DNA of 64,000 bases from Rugalucina vietnamica (Eukaryota; Mollusca; Bivalvia; Lucinida; Lucinidae). The DNA lies in NCBI GenBank assembly GCA_964017185.1, contig OZ024874.1, forward strand, positions 49,752,856-49,816,855, given 5' to 3'. Made by a program: the position numbers and the translations under genes. Positions 44,394 through 55,085 of the stretch are shown here, one piece after another. Position 1 is the first letter of the stretch, and each line of letters starts with the position of its first letter. Below the pieces are notes generated by a model. The model was not told where the DNA came from. It saw nothing but the letters and a program-made list of their open reading frames with translations, and searched no databases.

Positions 44394-44625
44394 TGATGGC
44401 GTAGTGGTAGAGTGTGGAACTCCGAATAAGAGGTCCTGGTTTCAATCCCCACATGCGTCACCTTGTTGTGTCCTTGAGCAAGACACATTAACTCCCTACA
44501 GTACTGGTTAAACCAAGGAAGAGTTTGATCCATCCTGACATGACTGAAAAATTGTACGCCTCTATACAAAGCAACAATAAGTTTCATACGGATATATATG
44601 GAAATAACCAGGAGTGTAATATTCA
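44394..44625 (+). mobile_element. tRNA-derived SINE
   Basis: GATGGCGTAGTGGTAGAGTG (A box region), CTCCGAATAAG (tRNA-Arg-like anticodon arm), GGTTTCAATCCC (B box), then TGTGTCCTTGAGCAAGACAC, a conserved SINE body motif, and GTTAAACCAAGGAAGAG. It abuts or overlaps the end of the family C copy. Confidence 0.72.
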
Positions 44626-45004
44626 TAATCATATTTTCAATGAAAATTTACATTGTTTTTACATACGTCATCAATTACGTCTCATATTCCCATAAAAGTG
44701 ATAATACATGTCATGTGTGTTCATAACACTTTTTATGACAGGAAATTATCCACTAGCATGTGTGAGACAAGCCAAGTTCTGCTTGCGAGTGTGCCAGGTG
44801 GTTTTTCTCGGGGTTCTCGTTTCTGCCCACATAAAGTACTGATTGGTCATAGATCTAGGGTACACGCTAGAACCGCCAAATATAAGGAAAAGTAGATATA
44901 CGGTCCAAGATGTAACAGCGGTTTTATAAGCTGTAACAATTTTAAATTTCAGTTAACACCTTTTGATAAAACGAAAATCTTTGATATTTATATTTTTGTT
45001 TTAG

Positions 45005-45256
45005 CGATGCCACTGTTGCTGAAACGAGTGCTGAAACCGCCACATCCCGATTTGTGCCGACAGTATCCGATAAGAACAGAAACACAAAGAAAAACACAAA
45101 CTGGGCTGCAGGGATCTTTTCCTCTTGGAGAAATGCTGCTGGACCTGAATTCGTGTCGGAAATACAGTTAATGACAGTGGAGCAGATGAACCATTATTTG
45201 AGCAGATTTGTGGTGGAAGCGCGGAAGAAAGAAGTCGAACCCTATCGCCCATGGAA
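45005..45256 (+). pseudogene. Crypton/DUF3504-like tyrosine recombinase, N-terminal exon
   Basis: The exon is bounded by acceptor TTTTGTTTTAG/CG and donor GGAAA/GTATGT. It encodes ATSRFVPTVSDKNRNTKKNT followed by NWAAGIFSSWRN and MTVEQMNHYLSRFVVEARKK, the DNA-binding N-terminal segment seen in animal DUF3504 (Crypton-derived, KIAA1958/ZMYM-like) proteins. An exon with plausible splice sites fits the intron-bearing animal Cryptons. It belongs with the catalytic piece at 45962-46462, from which it is separated by a family C MITE. Confidence 0.65.
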
Positions 45257-45714
45257 AGTATGTCGAGTTCAGTAGACAAAGCTCCAAAACGTACAAAGGG
45301 GGCTAAAAGGACTTGGAACTCGCTAACAAACGGATAAGACATTACAGCCTAAATGGTATGTATCTTTTTGTTATATTTTGTCATTGAATGTCATGCCAAC
45401 ATGGCTCGTATTTCAGAAACTGCGTTTGTAAATTCACCCTTTTGTGGAGCACCTGAAGGAAAATTTTCATTCTGTCACATTCAAAAAGTTGTTACATAAA
45501 TAGAATGGGGGGGGGTCCAAATTCCCAGAAGGGGTCTGACGGAAAATTTCAACATGGTGGGGGGGAGACCCCCTGTCCCCCCCTCTGGATCCGCCCATGT
45601 TTGGACAGTAAATATTATAGAAATAATTTGTGTAAACAAGTGGAACTGATGTCTGAATTAAATTGTACCAAATAGTCCGATTCTTAGCATTTATACGAAA
45701 AATTGAAATTGATA

Positions 45715-45945
45715 TCATTGCAGCTCTGTAAAAATTGAAATCTCATTAGAAAAATTATGATATGTTTATTTTATGTGCTCAAAACATTAATTGTAGGCAC
45801 ACGTAAGAACCGCCTCGCTGAGGCGGTTTTAACGAGTACCCACAATCTATGCTTTGGATAGGCACATCCCTGTAAACTCCTGTTTTACTGTATAAAATAG
45901 GGGTTCAAGAGTGTATTTATTTCACGGATATGTCTTCTTGATGGT
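45715..45945. mobile_element. Family C MITE between the two Crypton pieces
   Basis: Hairpin ACCGCCTCGCTGAGGCGGTT near 45808-45827; right end ACGGATATGTCTTCTTGATG. A G-rich repeat (CATGGTGGGGGGGAGACCCC) lies just upstream at 45552-45571. Confidence 0.7.
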
Positions 45946-45961
45946 GTGTTTTTTTTTTCAG

Positions 45962-46462
45962 ATGAGAAACCAATTGCAGATCTTTTAAGAAATATTTGGT
46001 GGCATTAAATAGAGGCGCTTTCTACCGAAGACCACTAGCTGGACTCCCTATACGCTATGGCAATCAAGTCATTGGAGTAAATAAACATAAAAACATGATA
46101 AAAGTAATATGGGCACATGCTGAACTTTCTGGGAATTATACCAATCATAGCGGTAAAAGAACGTGTGTGACACAACTCTACATGGCAGGGGTGGATGAGC
46201 ATTGAAGAAATAATGCAAAGGACTGGACATAGATCTAAGAAAAGTGTACAGAAGTATAAGGTTGCTTCAAGTGAAATTCAGAAGCGAGTAGCTGCTGTAT
46301 TAGATCCTCCAAAGGAAAATCTAGTGCCCTATGAAACCTAAGCTGGAACTAGCTGAACACAATTGCTGCACTCCGCCTGAGCAGTCTGATACAGAGTCTG
46401 GTAGGGCAGTGCTTGGCGAGAGACGGCCTTATTTCGCCAACTATAATGTTTATTTGAGATAT
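45962..46462 (+). pseudogene. Crypton/DUF3504-like recombinase, catalytic part, two frameshifts
   Basis: A pyrimidine-rich acceptor (T-run then CAG) precedes a frame with FKKYLVALNRGAFYRRPLAG, AELSGNYTNHSGKRTCVTQL and YMAGVDEH. A -1 shift at about 46201 is needed to continue with EEIMQRTGHRSKKSVQKYK, and a further shift near 46333 to reach KPKLELAEHNCCTPPEQ and a stop at 46462. The NHSGKRT box, RTGH box and the tyrosine of QKY are the tyrosine-recombinase landmarks. Two frame breaks make it non-functional. The central DUF3504 segment between the exons is missing or too decayed to see. Confidence 0.75.
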
Positions 46463-46810
46463 TAAATATTTGCTGAAGCCCACAGTTGTTGATATAGGTG
46501 ATTCTTAAGTTTATGATATTTTTGATGAAAAATCAAGGCACACAAATTTGATTGGATATAAACAAAATAATCAATTTTGACCAAAAAATCGATGTTTGTT
46601 ATCATAATTATTGGTTGATTTTATTTTGGTGACTTTGTTTACCTTTAGACTTTAATGAGGGTGACAAGAGACTTTAATGAGGGTTACAAAATGTTGCCTA
46701 TTTCTGAAACGTAGTCACACTTTTGATTGTATTGAGGGTTGATGAATAAATTGTTTAAATTCATGATTTTAATGAATACCCACAAAGTATGTTCTATTTG
46801 CCTTTTTTTA
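46463..46810. other. Unassigned
   Basis: AT-rich; GACTTTAATGAGGGT occurs twice at 46648-46690. No gene. Confidence 0.4.
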
Positions 46811-47560
46811 GCTCACCTGAGCCGAAGGCTCACATGGTGAGCTTATAGGATAGCCATGCTCTGGCTCCGTCCGTCACCTTTCGTCGTCGTCCGTCCACAA
46901 TTTCAAAGATCTTCTCCTCTGAAACCACTTGGCCAGTCAAAGCCAAATTTTACATGAAGCATCTATAGGAAGGGGGAACCAGTGTGTATATAAGAAATCC
47001 AGGTCACATGACCAAGATGGCCACTACGCCCATATATAGTAAAAACCCTTCAAAAATCTTCTCCAGAACCGGTGGACCGATTTATAGTGTATATGAATCA
47101 TGACCCTGGGATGACCTTGGCCTATTTTACGGCAAGGTCAACATAGGTCCCCAATGCATTTGAATGGAGAAAACTTTTAAAAAGTCATTTAAAGTGAAAG
47201 TCTTGCAGGAAATGGGCAGTAGGACTGAATATTAATGATTCTGAAAACAAAATTGGACCCAAGGGCCTCATCTGCCCCCACCCCAGGGTATTGTATATGT
47301 ATATTACCATAATATTCACACATCTTCTCCTGTGAAACTGCTTGACCAATCAAAGCCAAATTTTATGTGAAGCATCTATAGAATGGGGGAATCAATGTGC
47401 ATATAAATAATCTAGGTCACATTACCAAGATGGCCGCCATGCCCATATAATGGCAAAAACTCTTCAAAAATCTTCTCCAGAACTGGTGGACCGATTTCAT
47501 AGTTTGCTTTGGTCATAGTTTGATGTCTTCTTTTTTTCTCTTTATTTATTTTTTTTTTAA
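46811..47560. repeat. AGCTCACCTGAGC-type repeat, two related units
   Basis: Begins AGCTCACCTGAGCCGAAGGC. Phrases CAAAGATCTTCTCCTCTGAA, ACCAAGATGGCC and CTTCTCCAGAACCGGTGGAC recur about 410 bp later (47318-47500). A diverged relative lies at 48473-48640. This family is very common in bivalve genomes. Confidence 0.75.
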
Positions 47561-48033
47561 ATTTTATGACTACCCAATATAAATGAGAATTGTTACGTTA
47601 ACATCTAGTTTATCACACTGTAAATGCATCATGAGCAGTACATTGTTCTTAGAAAGTATAAACGTATGAGCTGTGTTATGAGAAAATTGGTATTTGGTTG
47701 TTCTGACCAGGTCCTGGGTGTTTTGACCAGATCCGAAAGCTATTATACAACCACAGAAAATAGCTCTAGATTTGGAAATTTGGGTTAACAAACATTATAG
47801 GGATTGAACAGCTATGCAAAAATCCAGTTTTTCAGATGACGCAGGTCAGTCAATACCAGGGAAGCTCTCACTCACACATACATGTACTATCAGGGCCTTT
47901 GATTTGATTTACATGTAATTATGCAATGAAAAGTAATCAGGCTGATTTGTTTTGTATGTGATTAAGCTGATCTGTGATTGTGTTTGATAGTTGGATGTTT
48001 GTATCAAATAATCAGGGTGTCATGTGTCGTATA
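47561..48033. other. Unassigned
   Basis: Nothing recognised. Confidence 0.4.
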
Positions 48034-48265
48034 TGAGCCTTCGCACGAGAAAACCAACAATCTGGGTTTCTTACCAGGCCTGACAAATATCTGTCTGTAC
48101 AGTCCTAGATTTAAGAAGCTTGAAAATTTGATTTAACAGGAAGAGGGATTTTACTATTCCTGTACTGAAAAGAAAGGCGCTGATCAGCTGTACAGTTACT
48201 GCACACCTGACCTGTGCCTTTGGTTTCGCATATGCAGATTGTTGGTTTTCTGATGCGGCGGCTCA
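48034..48265. mobile_element. Family B palindromic MITE, TA-flanked
   Basis: Begins TGAGCCTTCGCACGAGAAAA, ends TTTTCTGATGCGGCGGCTCA; TA at 48032-48033 and 48266-48267. Confidence 0.78.
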
Positions 48266-48472
48266 TATATGAAAATTAATTGTTCTTTAATGTTTATCAC
48301 ATGATTATTTTAATAAAGAATGAAACTTTCATTTTTGTTTGACTAAATCGAAAATGCAAAAGTGGGGAATGGCAGAAACTTACCAGGGAGTAATTAGTCA
48401 AATTATCCCTTGTATAGTTTCACAATAGACAGTATTTATTTTGCATTTTCTGTTGCAAAATTCAACGATTTT

Positions 48473-48640
48473 AGCTGACCTGAGCCAAATGCTCATGGAT
48501 AGCTTATAGAATGGTACTCGAGTCGGCGTGCGTCCGTACAGTCACATTTTCAAAAATCTTCTTCTCTGAAATCCCTTGGCTAACCAAAGCCATTTTTTTA
48601 TCTACACAAGCTCTAAGGGAGTGGTTATCGTTCGTACACA
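48473..48640. repeat. AGCTCACCTGAGC-type repeat fragment
   Basis: GCTGACCTGAGCCAAATGCT, AAATCTTCTTCTCTGAAATC. Confidence 0.55.
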
Positions 48641-48688
48641 CGGACGAACCATATAATAAGTTGCTTATTGCACTTTTAGCACCCTGCA

Positions 48689-48797
48689 CCTTGTGCATCT
48701 TCGGGTTTCTGACGTTGAACACTTAAAGGGTGCAATATTTTTCCTTGTGCATCTTCGGGTTTCTGACGTTGAACACTTAAAGGGTGCAATATTTTTC
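48689..48797. repeat. Tandem duplication, 54-bp period, two perfect units
   Basis: CCTTGTGCATCTTCGGGTTT... starts at 48689 and again at 48743, identical, so very recent or gene-converted. Confidence 0.9.
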
Positions 48798-49009
48798 TAC
48801 ATTATTATGGTAAGGTATTTCGGTATTTCAGATATCTAACACTCATGGTCATATCATATGAAACTTATTTAAGAATACTTTGGTGAGTTGTGAAATAAGT
48901 ACTCGTGTAAGATCATTTATTGCATAGCATTTATATTATTTTATTTTAAAGTTTTCATTGTTGTGTGTTTAGGATGCACGGCAATAGGTAAAACCTATTT
49001 ATTTCATAT

Positions 49010-49850
49010 TAATAAGTAACAAAGCAAGCTGAATGCACAATTTATGAACAGTTATATTGTAAAGATAGATGGCCTTCCCTTGTTCAGGTGTGTCAGTGTT
49101 TGATACTGTTGGCTGTCAGAATGGTTTCTGTTTAAACTTTCTGTTAGGCTGAAATTCATTTTCTATCACTGAGGTAGGCAGATTGTTGATATGTAGGTAC
49201 ACATTCAGAAATCTGTCTGTCAAATTTGACAGTTATAACAGTGTATTTTATAAAGTGGTGAATATTTAACATAAAGACAGAGTTACAGTTCGGGTCTCAC
49301 AAGGGGCACAAGCCAAGTTCTGCTTGCGGGTGTGCCATGTGTTTTATCCAGTTATTTTTTTTTATATTTTCGCCCATCTCATTTGAGATGAAGTTATCTA
49401 GTAAGGAACGTTTAGACTGAATGTAAAACAGATATACCCACACGAGGGCCTGTTCGGATAAAGAAAAATGTAATGACATGGATCAAAACCTCGAAGGTAG
49501 CAATAAAGTCAAGTGGCTAATGATATGTTGATTGGTCATGATTTATAAAATTTATTTTTGCTCGGTCACAAATGAGCCGCGACATAAGAAAACCGGTCTT
49601 CAGGTTTCCAAACCGTTCCGACACGAATCGGTCTATGCAATCTCAAAAGAAGGCTAGAAGATTGAAATTCATGTTTAAGAAGAAGAGAATTTGTATTATC
49701 CCATTAGCAAAAACAAAGGCACAGATCAAGCTGTGAGAGTACTGCACAGCTGATCTGCGTCCTTGTTTTCGCATAGGCAAAAGTCCGGTTTTCGATTTAC
49801 AATGGTGTCAGTTTAAATAAAGACAGGGCGACACATTTTGTTAAAAATAC
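49010..49850. repeat. Right subterminal block of element 1
   Basis: Matches 32641-33460 at about 95%, including AAGCCAAGTTCTGCTTGCGG and a family B copy (49573-49790). Confidence 0.82.
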
Positions 49851-50753
49851 AAGTCAGTAAAGGTATAGATTATTATCATGTATATCTATTTTTAAACGCG
49901 AAAAGACGAAATAACGAAAAGACGAAATAACGAAAAGACGCCACGCGAAAAGACGAAATAACAAAAAGACGCCACGCGAAAAGACGAAAGGACGAAATAA
50001 CGAAAAGACGCCACGCGAAATGACGAAATAACGAAAAGACGAAAAGACGCCACGCGAAAAGACGAAATAACGAAAAGACGCCACGCGAAAAGACGAAATA
50101 ACGAAAAGACGCCACGCGAAAAGACGAAAGGACGAAATAACGAAAAGACGCCACGCGAAATGACGAAATAACGAAATAACGAAAAGACGCCACGCGAAAA
50201 GACGAAATAACGAAAAGACGCCACGCGAAAAGACGAAATAACGAAAGGACGAAATAACGAAATAACGCCACGCGAAATGACGAAATAACGAAAATACATA
50301 ATAACGAAAAGACGCCACGCGAAATGGCGAATTAACGAAAAGACGCCACGCGAAAAGACGAAATAACGAAAAGACGCCACGCGAAAAGACGAAATAACGA
50401 AAAGTCGAAATAACGAAAGGACGAAATAACGAAAAGACGCAACACGAAAAGCCGAAATAACGAAAACAGGCACTGGAAAAGACGCCATTATGATGGCTAT
50501 AAAATTGCGTTCTTTCGCATGGCGTTATTTCGTCTTTTTGTGCAGTAATTTCGTTATTTCGACTTTTCGCGTGGCGTTATTTCGTTTTTTCGTCTTTTCG
50601 CGCGGCGTTATTTCGTCTTTTCGTCTTTTCGCGCGGCGTTATTTCGTCTTTTCGTCTTTTCGCGCGGCGTTATTTCCTCTTTTCGTCTTTTCGCGTGGCG
50701 TTATTTCGCTGCGAAATAACGAAAAGACGAAATGGCACTAACAAGCCACCATA
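49851..50753 (-). repeat. Right TIR array of element 1
   Basis: 31-bp array 49897-50450, spacer 50451-50560, short opposite array 50565-50705, then the tip GGCACTAACAAGCCACCATA. Mirror image of 20103-21114. Confidence 0.88.
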
Positions 50754-51345
50754 TATATTAGATACTATAGAGTGTATCATCTACACTATATAAATAAGTA
50801 AACAATAACATAGTTAATTCAAAGTAAGAAATAAACGGGAACATAAATTGTACAGTAAATCGTGAATGATAACGTCGCAATACATGTGTTACTCATCATG
50901 ATTTATTGTGTTCTCTGGCTTATTAAAATAACTACCTCCCGAGTCGCCTGTGGTTTATATAAATCAAAGCAGGCAGCGATGCATCACTACATAACATGTA
51001 ATAATGATCTGAACGTCTTCCAATACATGTCTCTTTATTGAGAGTGTATTTGCGTGATGAGGTTTGTGGTGCATGGTGATTATATCACCTTGTACATAGT
51101 ACTGCACTGCGGCATTACATGATATAAGGATCATCATGCCAATATGTTTAACATGTTTATTAGTACATGTCTTCTATATTAATAAATTTACCGTTGCTAC
51201 AGTAGCATTTTTGTAATAGCCACTATGAAGTTACTGTTTTTTTTAAATCAAAGATCCAGCTTTTCGCATGCTTGACTGGAGGGACTCTACATACCTACCT
51301 CCCTACCTATCTCTGTGTCCATCTGTATGTGTGTGTTTGTTATTT
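50754..51345 (+). repeat. Right half of the duplicated locus (flank of element 1)
   Basis: TATATT duplication at 50754-50759, then AGATACTATAGAGTGTATCA and about 580 bp matching 63430-64000 at about 95%. The paralogue runs off the window end. No gene recognised. Confidence 0.85.
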
Positions 51346-52089
51346 TTTAGTTTCGACTGGCTTGATGTTCATCTATCCTGGTAAGAGTTGCGAGTGATTC
51401 GGGTTTGCTTAATTTGCCGTGAAGTCATGTGTCGTCTTTCCCAGGGACAGACTAAAACGCTGAATTTTCTGCTGAATTCAGCAACTGACTGATCAGCGGA
51501 AATATACTAAAACGCTGAAATGCTGAATTGCTGATATTTTTGTACACCAGTTTTGATCGTTGTTAAGCAAATGCAAATGTACCATAGAGACTCACGCCAA
51601 GAGTTTGCAAAAGTGGGTGGAGTTTTCCCTATACTTCATGTGTTATTTTTACTAGATGCTAGTAACTGATAAGCCGTCAGTCCTATAGGTAAATGGTGAA
51701 TTTATGTATTTGATAACATTTTCAGTGTTTAAGAAGTGTCTTTGTCCGTGTGCGACCATACCATTTAGAAACTTGACAGTCGTTTGCTGATGTGCTGATT
51801 TGAATTAAATTAGCTATGAAGTATCGAAATACATCAAAAGTATTCAAACTGTTATGCTTTCAGTATCGAGTATAGCTCCTGCTGTTTCATATATGTATGC
51901 ATGTGGACAGTTTGATACCCTATCGCGCAGTCTGGTCACATCACCGTAATTCGAGATAATTACATTTAGCTTAGCTTTGTAAGAAATCAAAACTTTCAAC
52001 AGTGGCTATGTTTTCATGTTTCATATGATGTGTTGCGCTCTACTTGGTCAGAATTCTCACAGAAAAGTGTTTATCGTAGAATGAGCAGT

Positions 52090-52580
52090 CCGGTCTGGGT
52101 TCGATTAGAAATGCATGTAACATTTACCAATTGAAGAAATTGAAAAAAAGTGTAAGACAGGCCTTCCGGATATGTCAGTTCTAAAAACATGTTTAAACAT
52201 AGAGTCAAGAAATATGATGGCAAAAATGCAGATAAAGCTGAAAAGGTATATCAGTTTCTGTGTGGTTTGAAAGCTGCAGAATTGGCAAACAAAATGTTCT
52301 AGCATTCTAGGACTTGATAGTTCGTGCAAGTACATGTACTTCTCTCTAAGTAAAGGTTTCTACTTCTAAAATGGTAGTGTTCTCACAATTTGTAATGAAA
52401 ATGTTTGTGTTATTTTTGTTCCGTTGTGTATTTTTGTATTTATTTGTTGTATGTATTTCTTTTCCAATCTAGAATTGTGTTTGTCATGCTCTTCTCATAC
52501 CGCCATTGATGTATTTGAATGTAGGGGGAGAAGCTATTATTGCTTGAGCCTGAATAAACGATTTGTAGTTGTAGTTGTTT
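52090..52580 (+). mobile_element. Possible LINE 3' end
   Basis: Ends GAGCCTGAATAAACGATTTG followed by TAGTTG repeats, a typical non-LTR tail. The preceding 400 bp have no long frame. Confidence 0.4.
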
Positions 52581-52838
52581 TTTATTAACCTAATCTTCGA
52601 GGTGTGAACATACGTATTTGTTTGAACACGAGGTGTGAACACGCGTATTTGTTTTCTGAATGACGGGTTTCCTATCACTCAATCTTACTCAATTAACCAA
52701 AGTGTCATTTTGACCTTCCGCATGAATTCACTGGTAACTTAATTAATGTGACGCGTGTTGATCATTAATCGATTCTGTCGATAGCTGATTTTGTGAATGT
52801 GTAACGTTACATTATACGTGAGTTGCAAAAAGGCGTGA

Positions 52839-53033
52839 ATGTCATATTTTTCAAACTTTTGCAACACTGACACAGGGGTAAAGCAAGGGGACCCGCTCTC
52901 CCCGGTGCTGTTCATCATATGTTTCATAAATGATATCATTCATAACACCAACGATGATTATGGCGAATCATTGACTATCAATGAAATTAATATGTCTACA
53001 GCTGTATACTCATGTATGCTGCAGAATGAATGA
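52839..53033 (+). pseudogene. Reverse-transcriptase scrap cut at the YxDD region by a microsatellite
   Basis: Contains DTGVKQGDPLSPVLFIICF and INDIIHN, the RT box with the GVKQGDPLSP motif, then SLTINEINMS. In another frame ATGTATGCTGCAGAA (53012-53026) looks like the start of the YxDD box, and there the sequence turns into (GAAT)n. Too short to act. Confidence 0.75.
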
Positions 53034-53082
53034 ATGAATGAATGAATGAATGAATGAATGAATGAATGAATGAATGAATGAA
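53026..53082. repeat. (GAAT)n microsatellite
   Basis: About 14 uninterrupted GAAT units; a short second tract is at 53137-53152. Confidence 0.95.
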
Positions 53083-55085
53083 TACGATTGTTTCCAATTG
53101 TTCAAAACATACAAACATGTAGCGCTTTCTTTTCAAATGAATGAATGAATGAAGTGGAAAGTTCTTTTCTGCTTAATTCTACGTTTTCCTTTTTTCGGAA
53201 ACATATAAGATTGTCATAGACTTTAATTTCGTAGAAAAAAGGTAACTGTTCCTTGCAATCGTTTATGGCCCCTAAGGTAGTCGCTTATTGCAATTAGGAA
53301 GCTGTTTAGTGCAATCAGTTACATGTATGACACACTTGTATTTTATTGCCTACAGAAGTCGCCTATGGTTAAGGTATGAAGCAGAGACCTCCATGCACCT
53401 CAAGATATCAAGATATTTTAATTGAATTAACTTTATGGAAGGACACTATTAGCTAAATAACATTGGTGTCATATTCAAGCAATATACATGTATACGCGTG
53501 CCATTCAATGGCTACCGTGTAAATTCAAAACCTGCAAATAAAAGGTGCTCAAAACCATCACATTCGTACTATCAAAACATTCGGTAATTACATAGGTGTC
53601 ATTTTGAATCAATATACATGTACACGCGTGCCGCACCTACAAATTTTTTTCGTACTATCAAAACATTTGGTAATTACATAGGTGTCATCTTGAAGCAATA
53701 TACATGTACACGCGTGCCATTCAATATAAAAATAATAAGTTAAGCCCCAGCTGAAATTTTTCCATGGACTTACTGTTAAAATCTCCAAAATTTGTTTTGC
53801 CATAACTTTTGACTGAATGAACGATTTTACATGCAATTTTCAGCAAAGAAGCTTGAATTATTCTTCGTCAGACGGTTCTCCGAAAAGTCAGCGGAGGAGA
53901 TTTACCTTGAACAGAACAGAACAGATGGCTTGATTTTCATTAATGTCAATTGATAAGTTTTCTATAGCGCGACACACATTTCAGCACACGTTACGAAAAG
54001 CCCCCTATTATCCCCATAGTAAAATTGGCAAAAATCTGAATCCTCTCAGATAAAGAAGCACACATCGAATTTCAACTTGAAACTTTGTGTAATCATGGCT
54101 TAGACTTGGACTTGGTAAGGATTTTCAATCACTTTTGAATTTTTTGAAATAAACAGTTAAACTTATGCATTTTAACAATATGCCAATGGAGAAAAATGTA
54201 CATGGGGCTTAACTTATTTTGGCCAGTTTACATGTACACGAGTGCCGCACCTACAAATTAGTTTCGGGTCGATCAATTTCTGATCATCACCTCAGGTGTT
54301 GGGTGGGTGGCTTAATTTAGAATTCAGTCAAGGGGAAAATATTTGGAGCAATAAACTGTTGTACATGCAAAATATTCTGAAGCTTGTGTTTTCAAAATGC
54401 TAAAATGCCAACAGGAAAACAGAGGATGTATGAAATTTTGTCAGATAACATAAGCGCCATTTAGACCACCAAGATTCAGTATCAACCAAAAATCAGTGTG
54501 GCGTGTGGCGCAATACATGTACATGTACCTGGCTTGAAACTAATCGATTACTAATCGATGGTCATTAGGCACGTGTCTGTTGTATATGGCACCTATGAAA
54601 GCGTCTACTAGAAGCGATTCGGTACATTTAGGTATATTTTTTAAGTATCAATTTATCTCACTGGCTACTTAGTTAGGCTTCTTTAATTTCGTTATTAGAA
54701 TGTACAGTGATAACAATGTACCTGAGAGGTTGATTGATCTGACACCTTTTGTTTAATGAGAGTCATTTAAGAAAACAAAAGCACGTGTTCACACCGCCGT
54801 TAAGAAAACAAGTACGCATGTTCATTTACCGAAGAATGTCCATTTTTTACCGTATGGGCAGAAACTTTTACATGGAGTGAAATAGCACATAATTCAGTTT
54901 AATTATTCCTTAACTTGGTAAAGGTAAATATTACATGTACATGCATTTCAATGACCTACACCTTCTAGGAAAAAATACATCGGATTCAGTATTTGTTAGA
55001 TTTCTGTTGAAGTAGAACTCAAGACAGTCTATGGATTCATGGAGATTGTCGAAAGTTTTGATTACTTATCAGCGAATGCAAAGAA
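53083..55085. other. Interior of the 4.4-kb element; tandem ATACATGTACACGCGTGCC module
   Basis: CAATATACATGTA(C/T)ACGCGTGCC occurs three times at 53478, 53611 and 53695, with intervening GTACTATCAAAACATT(C/T)GGT. The rest to 55085 is unassigned. Confidence 0.6.

Larger units (their letters stand above)
20103..50753. mobile_element. Giant TIR transposon, element 1 (30.65 kb with nested insertions)
   Basis: It begins TATGGTGGCTTGTTAGTGCC at 20103 and ends with the exact reverse complement at 50753. TIRs of about 1 kb are built of 31-bp arrays. The flanks TATATT match on both sides. Left flank (19776-20102) and right flank (50754-51340) are contiguous in an unoccupied paralogue at 63103-64000, which proves a single insertion event rather than two unrelated repeats. 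Subtracting nested element 2 leaves about 17.4 kb. No transposase, integrase or polymerase is recognisable; the only coding relics are a LINE and a broken Crypton, both probably passengers. Superfamily is unassigned: 6-bp duplications and TAY/RTA termini recall IS3EU as I remember it, and 6-bp duplications also occur in Polintons and Dada, but no diagnostic protein is visible. Confidence 0.88.

Noticed and set aside
20103-50753. Polinton/Maverick virus-like transposon
   Set aside because: Size, TIRs and 6-bp duplication would fit, but no polymerase, integrase, packaging ATPase, protease or capsid-like frame is present and the tips do not resemble the AG-type ends I recall.
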